Below, piece by piece: positions 41,187-50,053 of a stretch of 64,000 nucleotides of DNA (positions are counted from its first letter, which is position 1; every line of letters starts with the position of its first letter). The position numbers and the translations under genes were made by a program. The notes below the pieces were generated by a model. It saw nothing but the letters and a program-made list of their open reading frames with translations, made no database searches and had not been told where the DNA came from. The DNA comes from an uncultured Lachnoclostridium sp. (GTDB lineage Bacteria; Bacillota; Clostridia; Lachnospirales; Lachnospiraceae): positions 1 to 64,000 of the forward strand of contig CAJMFH010000004.1 of assembly GCA_905212635.1 (NCBI GenBank), in the 5' to 3' direction.

Positions 41187-42293
41187 ATGAACCAGCAAGA
41201 GGAAAACTTTGACAATATTAACTTTGCGGACACCAAAGATGAAACCGATAAAAAATGTCCGCAGTGTGGCGGAATCATGGATTTTGATCCCAAGACCGGA
41301 CATATGAAATGTGGTTTCTGTGATTACGAAGAAGAGATCGCCGTGTCGGAGGAAGAACCGAAAAAAGCGGAAGAACTGGATTTTGACCTGGTAGATAAGA
41401 CCGCGAATAAAAACTGGGGAGCGGAAAAGAAGACGGTAATCTGTGAGGCATGTGGAGCAGAAACGATCTACGATGCCCTTCAGACATCTGCGGTCTGTCC
41501 GTTCTGCGGATCCAATCAGGTCATGGAAGCAAACGACCAGGATACGATTGCACCGGGTGGTGTCGTGCCATTTCAGGTAAGTGACAAGGATGCGTCCCGT
41601 CTCTTTAAAGAATGGATCAAAAAGAAATGGTTTTGTCCACGGCTTGCGAAAGAAAGTGCCAGACCGAAGAGTTTCAACGGAATCTATCTTCCGTACTGGA
41701 CCTTTGATACGGACACATTTTCAACGTATACCGGTCAATACGGTATCGACAGAGAGGTGCAGGACGATGATGAGCACAGTCATACGGAGACGGACTGGTA
41801 TTCGACGGCAGGTACATACAGTGAGTTTATCGATGATGAACTGATCCTGGCATCGGACCGGCATGATTCGAATATGCTGCATAAACTGGAGCCATTTGAT
41901 ACGGAAAATAATAAGGCTTACAAACCGGAATATGTTGCAGGATTTGTGGCAGAACGATACGCGCTTGGTGTAAAAGATGCCTGGAAACAAGCGAAAAAAG
42001 CAATCTCAGCAAAATTGAAACGCAATGTTGAAGAAAAAATCGAAGACGAAAACAATGCCGATCATACAAGACGCGTTGTATTGAATACGTCGTTTAACAA
42101 CATTACATACAAATACCTGCTTTTGCCAATCTGGGTATCTAACTTTAAATACAAAGATAAAGTTTACCAATTTATGGTAAACGGACAGACCGGAAAAGTA
42201 GCCGGAAAGACACCATTGTCAATACCGAAGATTATTATTACGGTGGCTGTGGCACTTCTGGCAGCAGGAATCATCTATTACATTTGGAATTAA
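41187..42293 (+). CDS. Zinc-ribbon protein with C-terminal membrane anchor
   Basis: 368 residues. Two zinc-binding pairs near the N-terminus (CPQCGGIMDFDPKTGHMKCGFCDYEE) and a third and fourth (CEACGAETIYD...CPFCGS) suggest TFIIB-like ribbons. A central domain with YLPYWTFDTDTFSTYTGQYG has no function I can name. One hydrophobic segment ends the protein (IIITVAVALLAAGIIYYIW). It follows the SPFH protein by 18 bases; together they probably form a membrane-linked complex (inference). Confidence 0.75.
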   Translation: MNQQEENFDNINFADTKDETDKKCPQCGGIMDFDPKTGHMKCGFCDYEEEIAVSEEEPKKAEELDFDLVDKTANKNWGAEKKTVICEACGAETIYDALQTSAVCPFCGSNQVMEANDQDTIAPGGVVPFQVSDKDASRLFKEWIKKKWFCPRLAKESARPKSFNGIYLPYWTFDTDTFSTYTGQYGIDREVQDDDEHSHTETDWYSTAGTYSEFIDDELILASDRHDSNMLHKLEPFDTENNKAYKPEYVAGFVAERYALGVKDAWKQAKKAISAKLKRNVEEKIEDENNADHTRRVVLNTSFNNITYKYLLLPIWVSNFKYKDKVYQFMVNGQTGKVAGKTPLSIPKIIITVAVALLAAGIIYYIWN

Positions 42294-42310
42294 AGGAATT
42301 AGACAATAAG

Positions 42311-42344
42311 AAAACTGCCACACGAAAGAGTGTGGCAGTTTTTT
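42311..42344. terminator. Bidirectional terminator between the zinc-ribbon gene and argH
   Basis: AAAACTGCCACAC, 6-base loop, GTGTGGCAGTTTTTT: a perfect stem with A run on one side and T run on the other, serving both convergent genes. Confidence 0.92.
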
Positions 42345-42383
42345 CATAAGTCAGTCATCGTGAACGCCTGCGGTTAAAGGCAA

Positions 42384-43760
42384 TTAACTTTCCATCAGAT
42401 ATTTTTCGTTGATCGCCAGAACTTTTCTCATGGCATCGCGTCCCGGTGCACCGATTGTATTTCTTTTCTCTACGCAGGTTTTCATCGAAATTGCTTCATA
42501 GATATCTTCCTCAAATACCGGTGAGATCTTTTTGTATTCATCTAAAGGAAGCTCGTCCAAAGAAATATTTTTGTCAATGCAAAGGAGTACAAGCTGGCCG
42601 ATGATACCGTGTGCATCGCGGAACGGAACGCCGTGGTTTACGAGATAATCGGCGGCATCCGTCGCATTGGTAAAGCCGTTTTTCGCGCTGGCTTCCATAT
42701 TTTCTTTTTTGAATTTCATCGTGTCGATCATGCCGTTAAAGAGGAAAATACATCCTTTTACGGTATCAATCGCATCAAACGTGAACTCTTTATCTTCCTG
42801 CATATCCTTGTTGTAAGCAAGTGGAATGCCTTTCATCGTTGTCAGCATGCTGATGAGAGCACCATAGACACGTCCGGTCTTTCCACGAATCAATTCTGCG
42901 ATATCCGGATTCTTTTTTTGTGGCATGATACTGCTTCCGGTCGAATACGAATCGTCAATGTCTACAAACTGGTATTCATTGGAATTCCAGACGATGATCT
43001 CTTCGCAAAAACGGCTCAGATGCATCATGATCGTAGAAAGTGCACTGAGAAGTTCAATCAGGTAATCACGGTCGGAAACAGAATCCATGCTGTTTAATGT
43101 AGGACCATCGAAATTGAGCAGGGAAGCGGTGTATTCACGGTCGAGCGGATAGGTTGTCCCGGCAAGGGCACCGGCTCCAAGCGGGCAGTAATTCATGCGG
43201 TCGTAGATGTCGCGCAGACGGCTGCGGTCGCGGCGGAACATTTCAAAATAAGCACCAAAATGATGCGCCAGAGTGACCGGCTGTGCCTTTTGCAGATGCG
43301 TAAAGCCCGGCATAAAAGTGTCTACATTTTCTTTCATAATGCGGTGAATCGTCACAAGAAGTTCTTTCAAAAGATCATTCAGCTCGACAATTTCATCGCG
43401 GGTGTACAATTTCATATCCAATGCCACCTGGTCATTACGGCTGCGTCCGGTATGAAGTTTTTTGCCCGGATCGCCGACACGTTCAATCAGATGTGCTTCA
43501 ACAAAACTGTGAATGTCTTCGTGTTCTGCGGTAAATTCCAATTTACCGGATTCGATATCCTCCAATATGCTTTTTAATCCGCCGATGATCGTTTCCTTTT
43601 CATCAGCGGTAAGAATTTTCTGTTTCTCAAGCATCGTTACATGGGCGATACTTCCGAGGATATCTTGTTTATAAAATTTCTGGTCAAAAGAAAGCGAAGC
43701 ATTGAAATTATGTACCAATTGATTCGTCTCTTTTGTAAAACGTCCTCCCCAAAGTTTCAT
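42384..43760 (-). CDS. argH: Argininosuccinate lyase
   Basis: 458 residues. Last step of arginine synthesis: argininosuccinate to arginine and fumarate. KLWGGRFTKETNQLVHNFNASLSFD at the start, GRSRNDQVALDMKLY, and the superfamily signature GSSIMPQKKNPD are all intact. No argG is adjacent. A minus-strand promoter TTGATT-17-TATCAT lies near 43823-43795. The argR product at 35626 may control it. Confidence 0.96.
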   Translation of the reverse strand: MKLWGGRFTKETNQLVHNFNASLSFDQKFYKQDILGSIAHVTMLEKQKILTADEKETIIGGLKSILEDIESGKLEFTAEHEDIHSFVEAHLIERVGDPGKKLHTGRSRNDQVALDMKLYTRDEIVELNDLLKELLVTIHRIMKENVDTFMPGFTHLQKAQPVTLAHHFGAYFEMFRRDRSRLRDIYDRMNYCPLGAGALAGTTYPLDREYTASLLNFDGPTLNSMDSVSDRDYLIELLSALSTIMMHLSRFCEEIIVWNSNEYQFVDIDDSYSTGSSIMPQKKNPDIAELIRGKTGRVYGALISMLTTMKGIPLAYNKDMQEDKEFTFDAIDTVKGCIFLFNGMIDTMKFKKENMEASAKNGFTNATDAADYLVNHGVPFRDAHGIIGQLVLLCIDKNISLDELPLDEYKKISPVFEEDIYEAISMKTCVEKRNTIGAPGRDAMRKVLAINEKYLMES

Positions 43761-43895
43761 GGTTCCACCATCCTTTTTAACAATAGTAATACTATGATAT
43801 CATTTTATATCAAGGAAATCAACTATTTTCAATTGTACTATGTACAGAAATTTGATATACTGGAAGCAGGAACGATACGATGAAGGAGAATGACG

Positions 43896-45017
43896 ATGAC
43901 AGGGCAGTTGAGTGATAAAAAAGAATTGACGTGGCAGGAATGGGAAAAAATGGAAAAAGACAGCAGCGTTCTGGTGGATCTGCGGGAAGAAGTGGTGTAT
44001 CATCACGGAACGATCCCGGGGGCAGTCTGTATCCCGCTCCGCTGTTTTGAAGAAGAGAAGGAAAAACTGCCACGGGAGAAATGTATCGTGGTATTTTGCC
44101 AGCGGGGAGAAAAAAGTCTGCAAGTGGTGGAAACTCTGCGAAAAGAAGGCTGGCAGGCATACCACCTCGAGGGTGGTTTTTTACGATGGCTGATCGATCA
44201 TGCGAAAGAGGTAAATATGGAACGATATTCCCGCCATGTGCTTCTGGATGAAGTTGGACAGGAAGGGCAGGAAAAACTGCTGGCATCGAAGGTGCTTGTC
44301 GTCGGAGCCGGAGGGCTTGGTGCGCCCGCCGCCCTGTATCTTGCGGCAGCCGGTGTGGGCACGATCGGAATCGTGGATGCGGATGTTGTAGAACTGTCCA
44401 ATCTTCAGCGGCAGATCATTCATAATACAAGCCGTCTCGGACAGAAAAAGGTGGATTCCGCCAAAGAAACGATCGAACTGCTGAATCCGGATGTGACCGT
44501 AAAAACATATGCGATGCGCCTTACTCCGGAAAATATCGGGGAACTCATTGAAGAGTATGATTTTATCGTAGATGGAGTGGATAATTTTGAAACCAAGTTT
44601 TTAATCAATGATGCGTGCGTGCTTGCCGGCAAGCCATTCTGTCATGGCGGGATCCTGCGGTTTCAGGGACAGGTTATGACGTATGTGCCGGGACAGGGGC
44701 CGTGCTACCGCTGTATTTTTGAGGAAATTCCGGAGCAGGGAAGTGTGCCGAATTGCAGTGAAGCCGGTGTGATTGGTGTGATGGCAGGCATCATTGGCTG
44801 TGTGCAGGGACTGGAAACGATAAAATATCTTCTTGGTATCGGCAAACTTTTGACCGGACGGATGGTTGTGTTTGACGGACTGAATCTGACCTTCCGAGAG
44901 GTAAAATTTGGAAAATCAATACCGACCTGCAAGGTCTGCGGAGAGCATCCGGAGATCAAGGATGTAAAAGCAGAAGCGTGGCGATATGAAAGCCACGGAA
45001 TTTGTACACTTCATTGA
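43896..45017 (+). CDS. Rhodanese-ThiF/MoeB fusion (E1-like sulfur-transfer adenylyltransferase)
   Basis: 373 residues. An N-terminal rhodanese domain (about 8-103) with active-site C68 in CQRGEKS, then a complete MoeB/ThiF E1-like domain: RYSRHVLLDEVG, nucleotide loop VVGAGGLGAPAALYLAAAGVG, ELSNLQRQIIH, and zinc cysteines in CYRCIF and CKVCGEH. Such enzymes adenylate the C-terminal glycine of a sulfur carrier protein (MoaD, ThiS or CysO-like). In the better known MoeZ/UBA4 type the rhodanese is at the C-terminus; here the order is reversed. No carrier gene is adjacent. The ATG at 43896 is preferred for its 7-base spacing to GGAG. Confidence 0.88.
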   Translation: MTGQLSDKKELTWQEWEKMEKDSSVLVDLREEVVYHHGTIPGAVCIPLRCFEEEKEKLPREKCIVVFCQRGEKSLQVVETLRKEGWQAYHLEGGFLRWLIDHAKEVNMERYSRHVLLDEVGQEGQEKLLASKVLVVGAGGLGAPAALYLAAAGVGTIGIVDADVVELSNLQRQIIHNTSRLGQKKVDSAKETIELLNPDVTVKTYAMRLTPENIGELIEEYDFIVDGVDNFETKFLINDACVLAGKPFCHGGILRFQGQVMTYVPGQGPCYRCIFEEIPEQGSVPNCSEAGVIGVMAGIIGCVQGLETIKYLLGIGKLLTGRMVVFDGLNLTFREVKFGKSIPTCKVCGEHPEIKDVKAEAWRYESHGICTLH

Positions 45018-45042
45018 CTTTTTCGCAAATTCTCGGTATAAT
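45014..45042 (+). promoter_or_regulatory. Promoter of the ylmH-like gene
   Basis: TTGACT (45014-45019), 17-base spacer, TATAAT (45037-45042), directly overlapping the end of the upstream gene. Confidence 0.75.
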
Positions 45043-45071
45043 AGAAAAGAATGACTAAGGGAGGATTCAGG

Positions 45072-45812
45072 ATGACAAAAGAACGCCTGAAAGATTTGGC
45101 GGAAGTCAGTTTTTCACAGGGACGATATACATTTACCCATTTTCTGTCATTGGCAGAACAGGATGAATTTTATACCATTGAACCGGAACTGCGCTATGCC
45201 GGGATTACGGTGTCCGGTGGCTGCGAGGGGACCGAGCGGCAGATGATCCGATTTGGCAGTCCGGAAGAATTCGGTTATGAGGAAGAGTTCCCGATTTCTT
45301 GTATTCACTGCCGGCCGATGGCGGCGAAATTTGCAGAACAATGTAATCATCGGGATGTCCTTGGCGCAATCATGCACCTTGGGATTGAGCGGGAAGTGGT
45401 TGGAGATATCTGGGTAATGGAAAAGGAAAGTTATTTTTTCTGCCTGTCTTCGATGAAAGATTTTATCTGTGATAATCTTACCAAAATCCGTCACACCAAT
45501 GTGGTTTGTGAGGAAATGCAGGAGATTCCGCAGGCGGTGAAACCGGTACTGAAAAGAGAAGAACTGGTTCTGACATCGCCGCGCTGTGATGCCGTTGTGG
45601 CAAAAGTATTTTCGTTGTCACGCAGCAAAGTAATTCCGCTATTCCGTGAAAAAAAGATCTTTGTCGGGGGCAGAGTGTATGAAAATAACAGCGGAATGTT
45701 AAAAGAAGATGATGTTGTCAGTGTACGGGGATATGGAAAGATCATTTACCGGGGTGTGCTGAGAGAGACGAAAAAAGGACGATATACGATAGCCGTAGAT
45801 CGATTTGTCTGA
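45072..45812 (+). CDS. YlmH/RqcP-like S4-domain RNA-binding protein
   Basis: 246 residues. The N-terminal part (FTHFLSLAEQDEFYTIEPELRYAGITVSGGCEGTERQMIRFGSPEEFG) and the C-terminal S4 domain (RCDAVVAKVFSLSRSKVIPLFREKKIFVGGRVYENNSGMLKEDDVVSVRGYGKIIY) match YlmH. Bacillus YlmH has been linked to cell division gene clusters and to rescue of stalled large ribosomal subunits. Here it is away from ftsZ/divIVA. Start at 45072 follows GGGAGG. Confidence 0.88.
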   Translation: MTKERLKDLAEVSFSQGRYTFTHFLSLAEQDEFYTIEPELRYAGITVSGGCEGTERQMIRFGSPEEFGYEEEFPISCIHCRPMAAKFAEQCNHRDVLGAIMHLGIEREVVGDIWVMEKESYFFCLSSMKDFICDNLTKIRHTNVVCEEMQEIPQAVKPVLKREELVLTSPRCDAVVAKVFSLSRSKVIPLFREKKIFVGGRVYENNSGMLKEDDVVSVRGYGKIIYRGVLRETKKGRYTIAVDRFV

Positions 45813-45826
45813 GATGGAGGATAACG

Positions 45827-46687
45827 ATGAAATGGAAACGAGATGCCAGAGATAAAAGACATTTTATAATAATGAGTGCCGTGGCGGTGCTGGTTCTTGT
45901 GATTGGTCTGTTCTTTGACCAAAACGGAGAGCAGACAGTGGAAACAAGCGGTACGCAGACAGTGACCGTGCGCGAGGGGGCAGTGACGGATGCCGCCGTG
46001 ATGGCAGCGCCGGCGAGCGAAAGTGCAGTACAGGCAGCGGCAACACCATCTCCGGAAGATGGAATCTATACGTATCTTCAGGGCCCAAAATCCTGGAAAG
46101 AACGACGCGAGTGGTCCGGAAAATGGGGAAAGACTTTTTATGATGGACAATCGTTTGGTGCCTTTGGCTGTGGATTCTGCTGTATGGCAAATATTTACAG
46201 CTCTTTGACGGAGTACCAGTGTCTTCCGACCGATATTTACCAGTATGCAAAAAAAGTAACCTATTATCCGGGAGGAGGAGCCATCTCCTGGGAGCAGATG
46301 CAGGTGACATTGAACTCCGTGGGATTTGAAACTTCCCTGCATCATAAACCATCGACATACAAACAATTTTTAAAACAGGTCAAAGAAGGACAGGCGAGTC
46401 TTGTGCTGGTAAGCAGTGCAAACGATGCCTCTTACTGGAAAAATACACCGGGACATTATGTGACACTTTTCCTGTACGATGAAACGGACAATACGGTATT
46501 TTTGGCAGATTCCGGAGATCCGGAACACAACCGCCACCGTGTCAGCTGCAAGACCATTTATAAGGCGTTAAAGACGAGCAGCGATTATCATTTTATGTCC
46601 ATTGACGGGTATGACAAAGAAAAGGATCAGTGGAAGCACAAAGGAATTAAGGGGAACTGGGTTCGTCCCCAGACATTAGAAGATTAA
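45827..46687 (+). CDS. Membrane-anchored C39-like cysteine peptidase
   Basis: 286 residues. N-terminal membrane helix (about 13-30, FIIMSAVAVLVLVIGLFF), Ala/Thr-rich stalk, then a papain-like C39_2 domain. The candidate catalytic Cys is in AFGCGFCCMANIYSS, with the His in GHYVTLFLYDE and the Asp in LADSGDPEHN. The protein probably faces outside. Two bases of C-rich FCC make the exact nucleophile uncertain. Substrate unknown. It sits 14 bases after the ylmH gene. Confidence 0.78.
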   Translation: MKWKRDARDKRHFIIMSAVAVLVLVIGLFFDQNGEQTVETSGTQTVTVREGAVTDAAVMAAPASESAVQAAATPSPEDGIYTYLQGPKSWKERREWSGKWGKTFYDGQSFGAFGCGFCCMANIYSSLTEYQCLPTDIYQYAKKVTYYPGGGAISWEQMQVTLNSVGFETSLHHKPSTYKQFLKQVKEGQASLVLVSSANDASYWKNTPGHYVTLFLYDETDNTVFLADSGDPEHNRHRVSCKTIYKALKTSSDYHFMSIDGYDKEKDQWKHKGIKGNWVRPQTLED

Positions 46688-46704
46688 GAAAGAGAGAAGA
46701 GGGC

Positions 46705-48126
46705 ATGCAGATACCGGAACAAGTACAGTGGATTCTTGACAAACTGGAAGAAAATGGAAAAGAAGGATATGCTGTCGGAGGATGCGTCAGAGACAGTGTG
46801 CTGGGACGTGTGCCGGGAGACTGGGATATTACGACATCCGCAAAACCGGAAGAAGTAAAACAGATATTTCGGAAAACGATAGATACCGGGATTGCACATG
46901 GAACCGTCACCGTCATGGTGGAGGGAACCGGGTATGAGGTGACGACGTACCGCGTGGACGGAGAATATGAAGATCACAGACATCCCAAACAGGTAGAATA
47001 TACAGCAAATCTCGAAGAAGATTTAAAACGCCGTGATTTTACGATCAATGCGATGGCGTACAATCCGAAAACCGGAATGATCGATCTGTTTGACGGTATC
47101 CCGGATCTGAAAAAAAAGATCATCCGCTGTGTGGGGGATGCGAGGCAGCGCTTTTCCGAGGATGCCCTGCGGATGCTCCGTGGCGTGCGGTTTGCCGGAC
47201 AGCTGGGATTTGATGTGGAAAAAGAGACACTTGATGCTATCTATGAACTGGCTCCGACGATACAAAATGTGAGCAAAGAGCGGATCCGGGTTGAGATCAC
47301 CAAATTACTTTTATCCGGACAGCCGGAAAAACTCAAACTGGCTGAGGATGCCGGGCTGTGTGAATATTTTTTCCCGGAGTTTCGTAAGATGATTCAGACG
47401 ACACAGGAAAACCCGCATCATGTATATTCTGTGGGAGAACATGCGATGCAGGCGGTGAAGCATGTTCAGAAGTTATACCGGGAAATGGGAAAAGAAGAGA
47501 TGAGAACAAGCATTTTTTCGCCGTTTGGGAAAGCATTCAGCGATGAAAAATGCAAGACGATATTAGTGTATGCAGCTTTACTCCACGATGTAGGAAAGCC
47601 GGAGACAAAGACGGTCGATGCGGACGGAACCGCTCATTTTTACGGCCATGATGTCAAAGGCAGAGACCTCGCAAGAGGGATTCTGCGCCGTCTCCGTTTT
47701 GACAATGATACGATTCATATGGTGTCCCAGATCGTAATGTTCCACGAGCGGAGATATCAGGGAGGAAGACGCGAGATGCGGAGACTTGTCAACCAGGCAG
47801 GCAGAGAGGTAATGCCGTATCTGTTTTTGATACAGCAGGCAGATATCCTCTCGCAAAGTGATTACGAGAGGGAAGAAAAGGAACGCCGGCTTCAGCTGGC
47901 AAAACAGGATTATGAGAAAATCTGTGCGCAGAAAGAAGCGGTGTGTCTCAAAGAACTTCAAGTGACAGGAAAAGATTTGATTCAGCTTGGCATGAAAGCA
48001 GGACCGGAACTTGGAAAAGTGTTACAACGATTGATGGATGCCGTATTGGAAGATCCGGAAAAAAATAAAAAAGAGATGCTGTTAGAACAAGCAAAAGAAT
48101 GGATAAAAAATGACGAGGGAAGGTGA
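46705..48126 (+). CDS. cca: CCA tRNA nucleotidyltransferase with HD domain
   Basis: 473 residues. It adds or repairs the 3' CCA of tRNAs. The class II polymerase head shows GYAVGGCVRDSVLGRVPGDWDITTSA with the catalytic DxD, then RRDFTINAMAYNP, and FSEDALRMLRGVRFAGQLGF. An HD domain follows (LLHDVGKPETK, YGHD). GAAGAGGG precedes the ATG. It overlaps the next gene's ribosome site only. Confidence 0.93.
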   Translation: MQIPEQVQWILDKLEENGKEGYAVGGCVRDSVLGRVPGDWDITTSAKPEEVKQIFRKTIDTGIAHGTVTVMVEGTGYEVTTYRVDGEYEDHRHPKQVEYTANLEEDLKRRDFTINAMAYNPKTGMIDLFDGIPDLKKKIIRCVGDARQRFSEDALRMLRGVRFAGQLGFDVEKETLDAIYELAPTIQNVSKERIRVEITKLLLSGQPEKLKLAEDAGLCEYFFPEFRKMIQTTQENPHHVYSVGEHAMQAVKHVQKLYREMGKEEMRTSIFSPFGKAFSDEKCKTILVYAALLHDVGKPETKTVDADGTAHFYGHDVKGRDLARGILRRLRFDNDTIHMVSQIVMFHERRYQGGRREMRRLVNQAGREVMPYLFLIQQADILSQSDYEREEKERRLQLAKQDYEKICAQKEAVCLKELQVTGKDLIQLGMKAGPELGKVLQRLMDAVLEDPEKNKKEMLLEQAKEWIKNDEGR

Positions 48127-48131
48127 ATGCG

Positions 48132-50030
48132 ATGTTTCATAATGATCGAAAAACAATAGCACTGTTTAGTTGTAATTCGCACGGCGAATACCAGCGTGAA
48201 ATCGGTACCGGCGCGGCAATACAGGCGGAAAAATTAGGGTATAATCTTGCGATATTTACATGCTATGGAAATTATGGACAGAATCCCCTTTATGCACAGG
48301 GAGAAAAAGATATTTTTTCACTGCCGGATTATGAGGATTTTTCGGGTATTATCGTAGCGGGAGATACCTTTTCAATCGATGAGGCGATGGAGGAAGTGAT
48401 TGAATCGCTTCAGGAAAAAGCAGATTGTCCGGTGGTCAGCCTCCGACAGAAAATGGAAGGTGTCAACAATATTTTAGTGGATAATATGGCGTCTGTTGGT
48501 GGGATGATCCGTCATCTGATCGAATGCCACGGAGCAAACGATATTGCTTTTATGACTGGAAGAAAAGGTCATCCGGATGCGGAAGAACGCCTGGTTGCAT
48601 TTTACCAGATTATGGAAGAATACCACCTTTCGGTATCCGAACACAGGGTGTATTATGGAGATTTTTGGAAAAACGAAGGAAAAGCCGCCTGCGACTGGTT
48701 TATGGAAGAGGGAAAATGTCCAGATGCGATTGTCTGTGCCAATGATTATATGGCGATGGCAGTCATTGATGAATTGTATAAAAGAAATCTGAGTGTGCCG
48801 CAGGATGTGATCGTGACAGGATATGATGGAATCAAATCCGGAATGATATACAGCCCATCGGTAACGACAGTGCGTGTCGATTTTACGGATATGGCAAAAA
48901 AAGCTGTTACGCTGATCGACAAGCATCAAAACGATCCTTCCGTGGAAGATATCTATGTGACGGCAGAGTTAAAGGCAAGAGAATCGTGTGGCTGTCTTGC
49001 GGATAACCATTCTTCCATCGTGTATTACCGTTGTATGAACCACGATAACATTGTAGAGCATGATAATCTTGAAATGCAGTTCTGCTTTATGAACATACAG
49101 CTTGGACGGGTGGAAAAATTTGAGCAGATCAATCCAATCATTCAGTGTTATATATACAATATTGAAGGATTTAAAAATTATCTTATCTGTCTCCGCGATG
49201 ATATTATGATGGACGATAAGGATCCTCATGGATATACCGACCGGATGGATGCCAAAATTGTATTTCATAACCGCGAGAATCAGGGAAATGTCAGTTATGA
49301 ATTTGACCGCCGGCAGTTGATCCCGAAAGAACTGGCGAGCGAGGAGCCGCAGTGTTATGTGTTCAGTCCGCTTCATTTTCAGGATGAATGTTACGGGTAT
49401 GAGGCATATTCCTATGAAAGTCCGGAAAATGCGGGAAAATTGTATATGAGATGGAGTATGGCAATTGACAATGTCATTATGAATATTCTGGTAAAAAGCA
49501 AGATGAAACGAGCCATCGACGAACTGGAGATTATGTACATACAGGACGTAATGACCGGATTATTTAACCGGCGTGGTTTTGAAAAATATGCAAGAATCCA
49601 GTTTATGAATGCGAGAGCAAGAGACAGTGTCGTATGTGTGATCGGAATCGATATGGATGGATTAAAACCGATCAATGATATTTATGGCCACCATGAAGGC
49701 GACTCGGCACTTCGTGCGGTAGGATATGCGATTCAGGAAGCAGCGGTGAGCGGACAGATCGGAGCGCGTATCGGCGGGGATGAATTTGAAGTGTTATTCC
49801 CGTGTCAGGACGAGGAAGATGTAAAAAACTGGGTGCGTGTCTTTGAACGCAGCCTCGCTAATTATAATAAAAAATCGCACAAACCGTATGAGGTATATGC
49901 CAGCCTCGGTTATAAGATGGGAATCCCGGGAGCGGGAGACACACTGGAAAGTTATATGCGTGAGAGTGATGATATCATGTATCACAATAAAGTGGCAAAT
50001 AAAATGGAACGAAATCAGACGCTGCGCTGA
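48132..50030 (+). CDS. Sugar-binding-protein-like sensor fused to GGDEF diguanylate cyclase
   Basis: 632 residues. Residues about 5-280 are a LacI/GalR-type periplasmic-binding fold (ALFSCNSHGEYQREIGTGAAIQAEKLGYNLAIF, AIVCANDYMAMAVIDELYKRNLSVPQDVIVTGYDG) but with no HTH and no signal peptide, so it should sit in the cytoplasm. A middle region (about 290-455) is unclassified. The C-terminal GGDEF domain has an intact active site (RIGGDEFEV, 546-554) and no RxxD inhibitory site at the usual place. It probably makes cyclic di-GMP in response to an internal sugar-like ligand (inference). Start at 48132 is 8 bases after AAGG. Confidence 0.87.
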   Translation: MFHNDRKTIALFSCNSHGEYQREIGTGAAIQAEKLGYNLAIFTCYGNYGQNPLYAQGEKDIFSLPDYEDFSGIIVAGDTFSIDEAMEEVIESLQEKADCPVVSLRQKMEGVNNILVDNMASVGGMIRHLIECHGANDIAFMTGRKGHPDAEERLVAFYQIMEEYHLSVSEHRVYYGDFWKNEGKAACDWFMEEGKCPDAIVCANDYMAMAVIDELYKRNLSVPQDVIVTGYDGIKSGMIYSPSVTTVRVDFTDMAKKAVTLIDKHQNDPSVEDIYVTAELKARESCGCLADNHSSIVYYRCMNHDNIVEHDNLEMQFCFMNIQLGRVEKFEQINPIIQCYIYNIEGFKNYLICLRDDIMMDDKDPHGYTDRMDAKIVFHNRENQGNVSYEFDRRQLIPKELASEEPQCYVFSPLHFQDECYGYEAYSYESPENAGKLYMRWSMAIDNVIMNILVKSKMKRAIDELEIMYIQDVMTGLFNRRGFEKYARIQFMNARARDSVVCVIGIDMDGLKPINDIYGHHEGDSALRAVGYAIQEAAVSGQIGARIGGDEFEVLFPCQDEEDVKNWVRVFERSLANYNKKSHKPYEVYASLGYKMGIPGAGDTLESYMRESDDIMYHNKVANKMERNQTLR

Positions 50031-50053
50031 GAAAATCTGGAGGATAAAGACGA

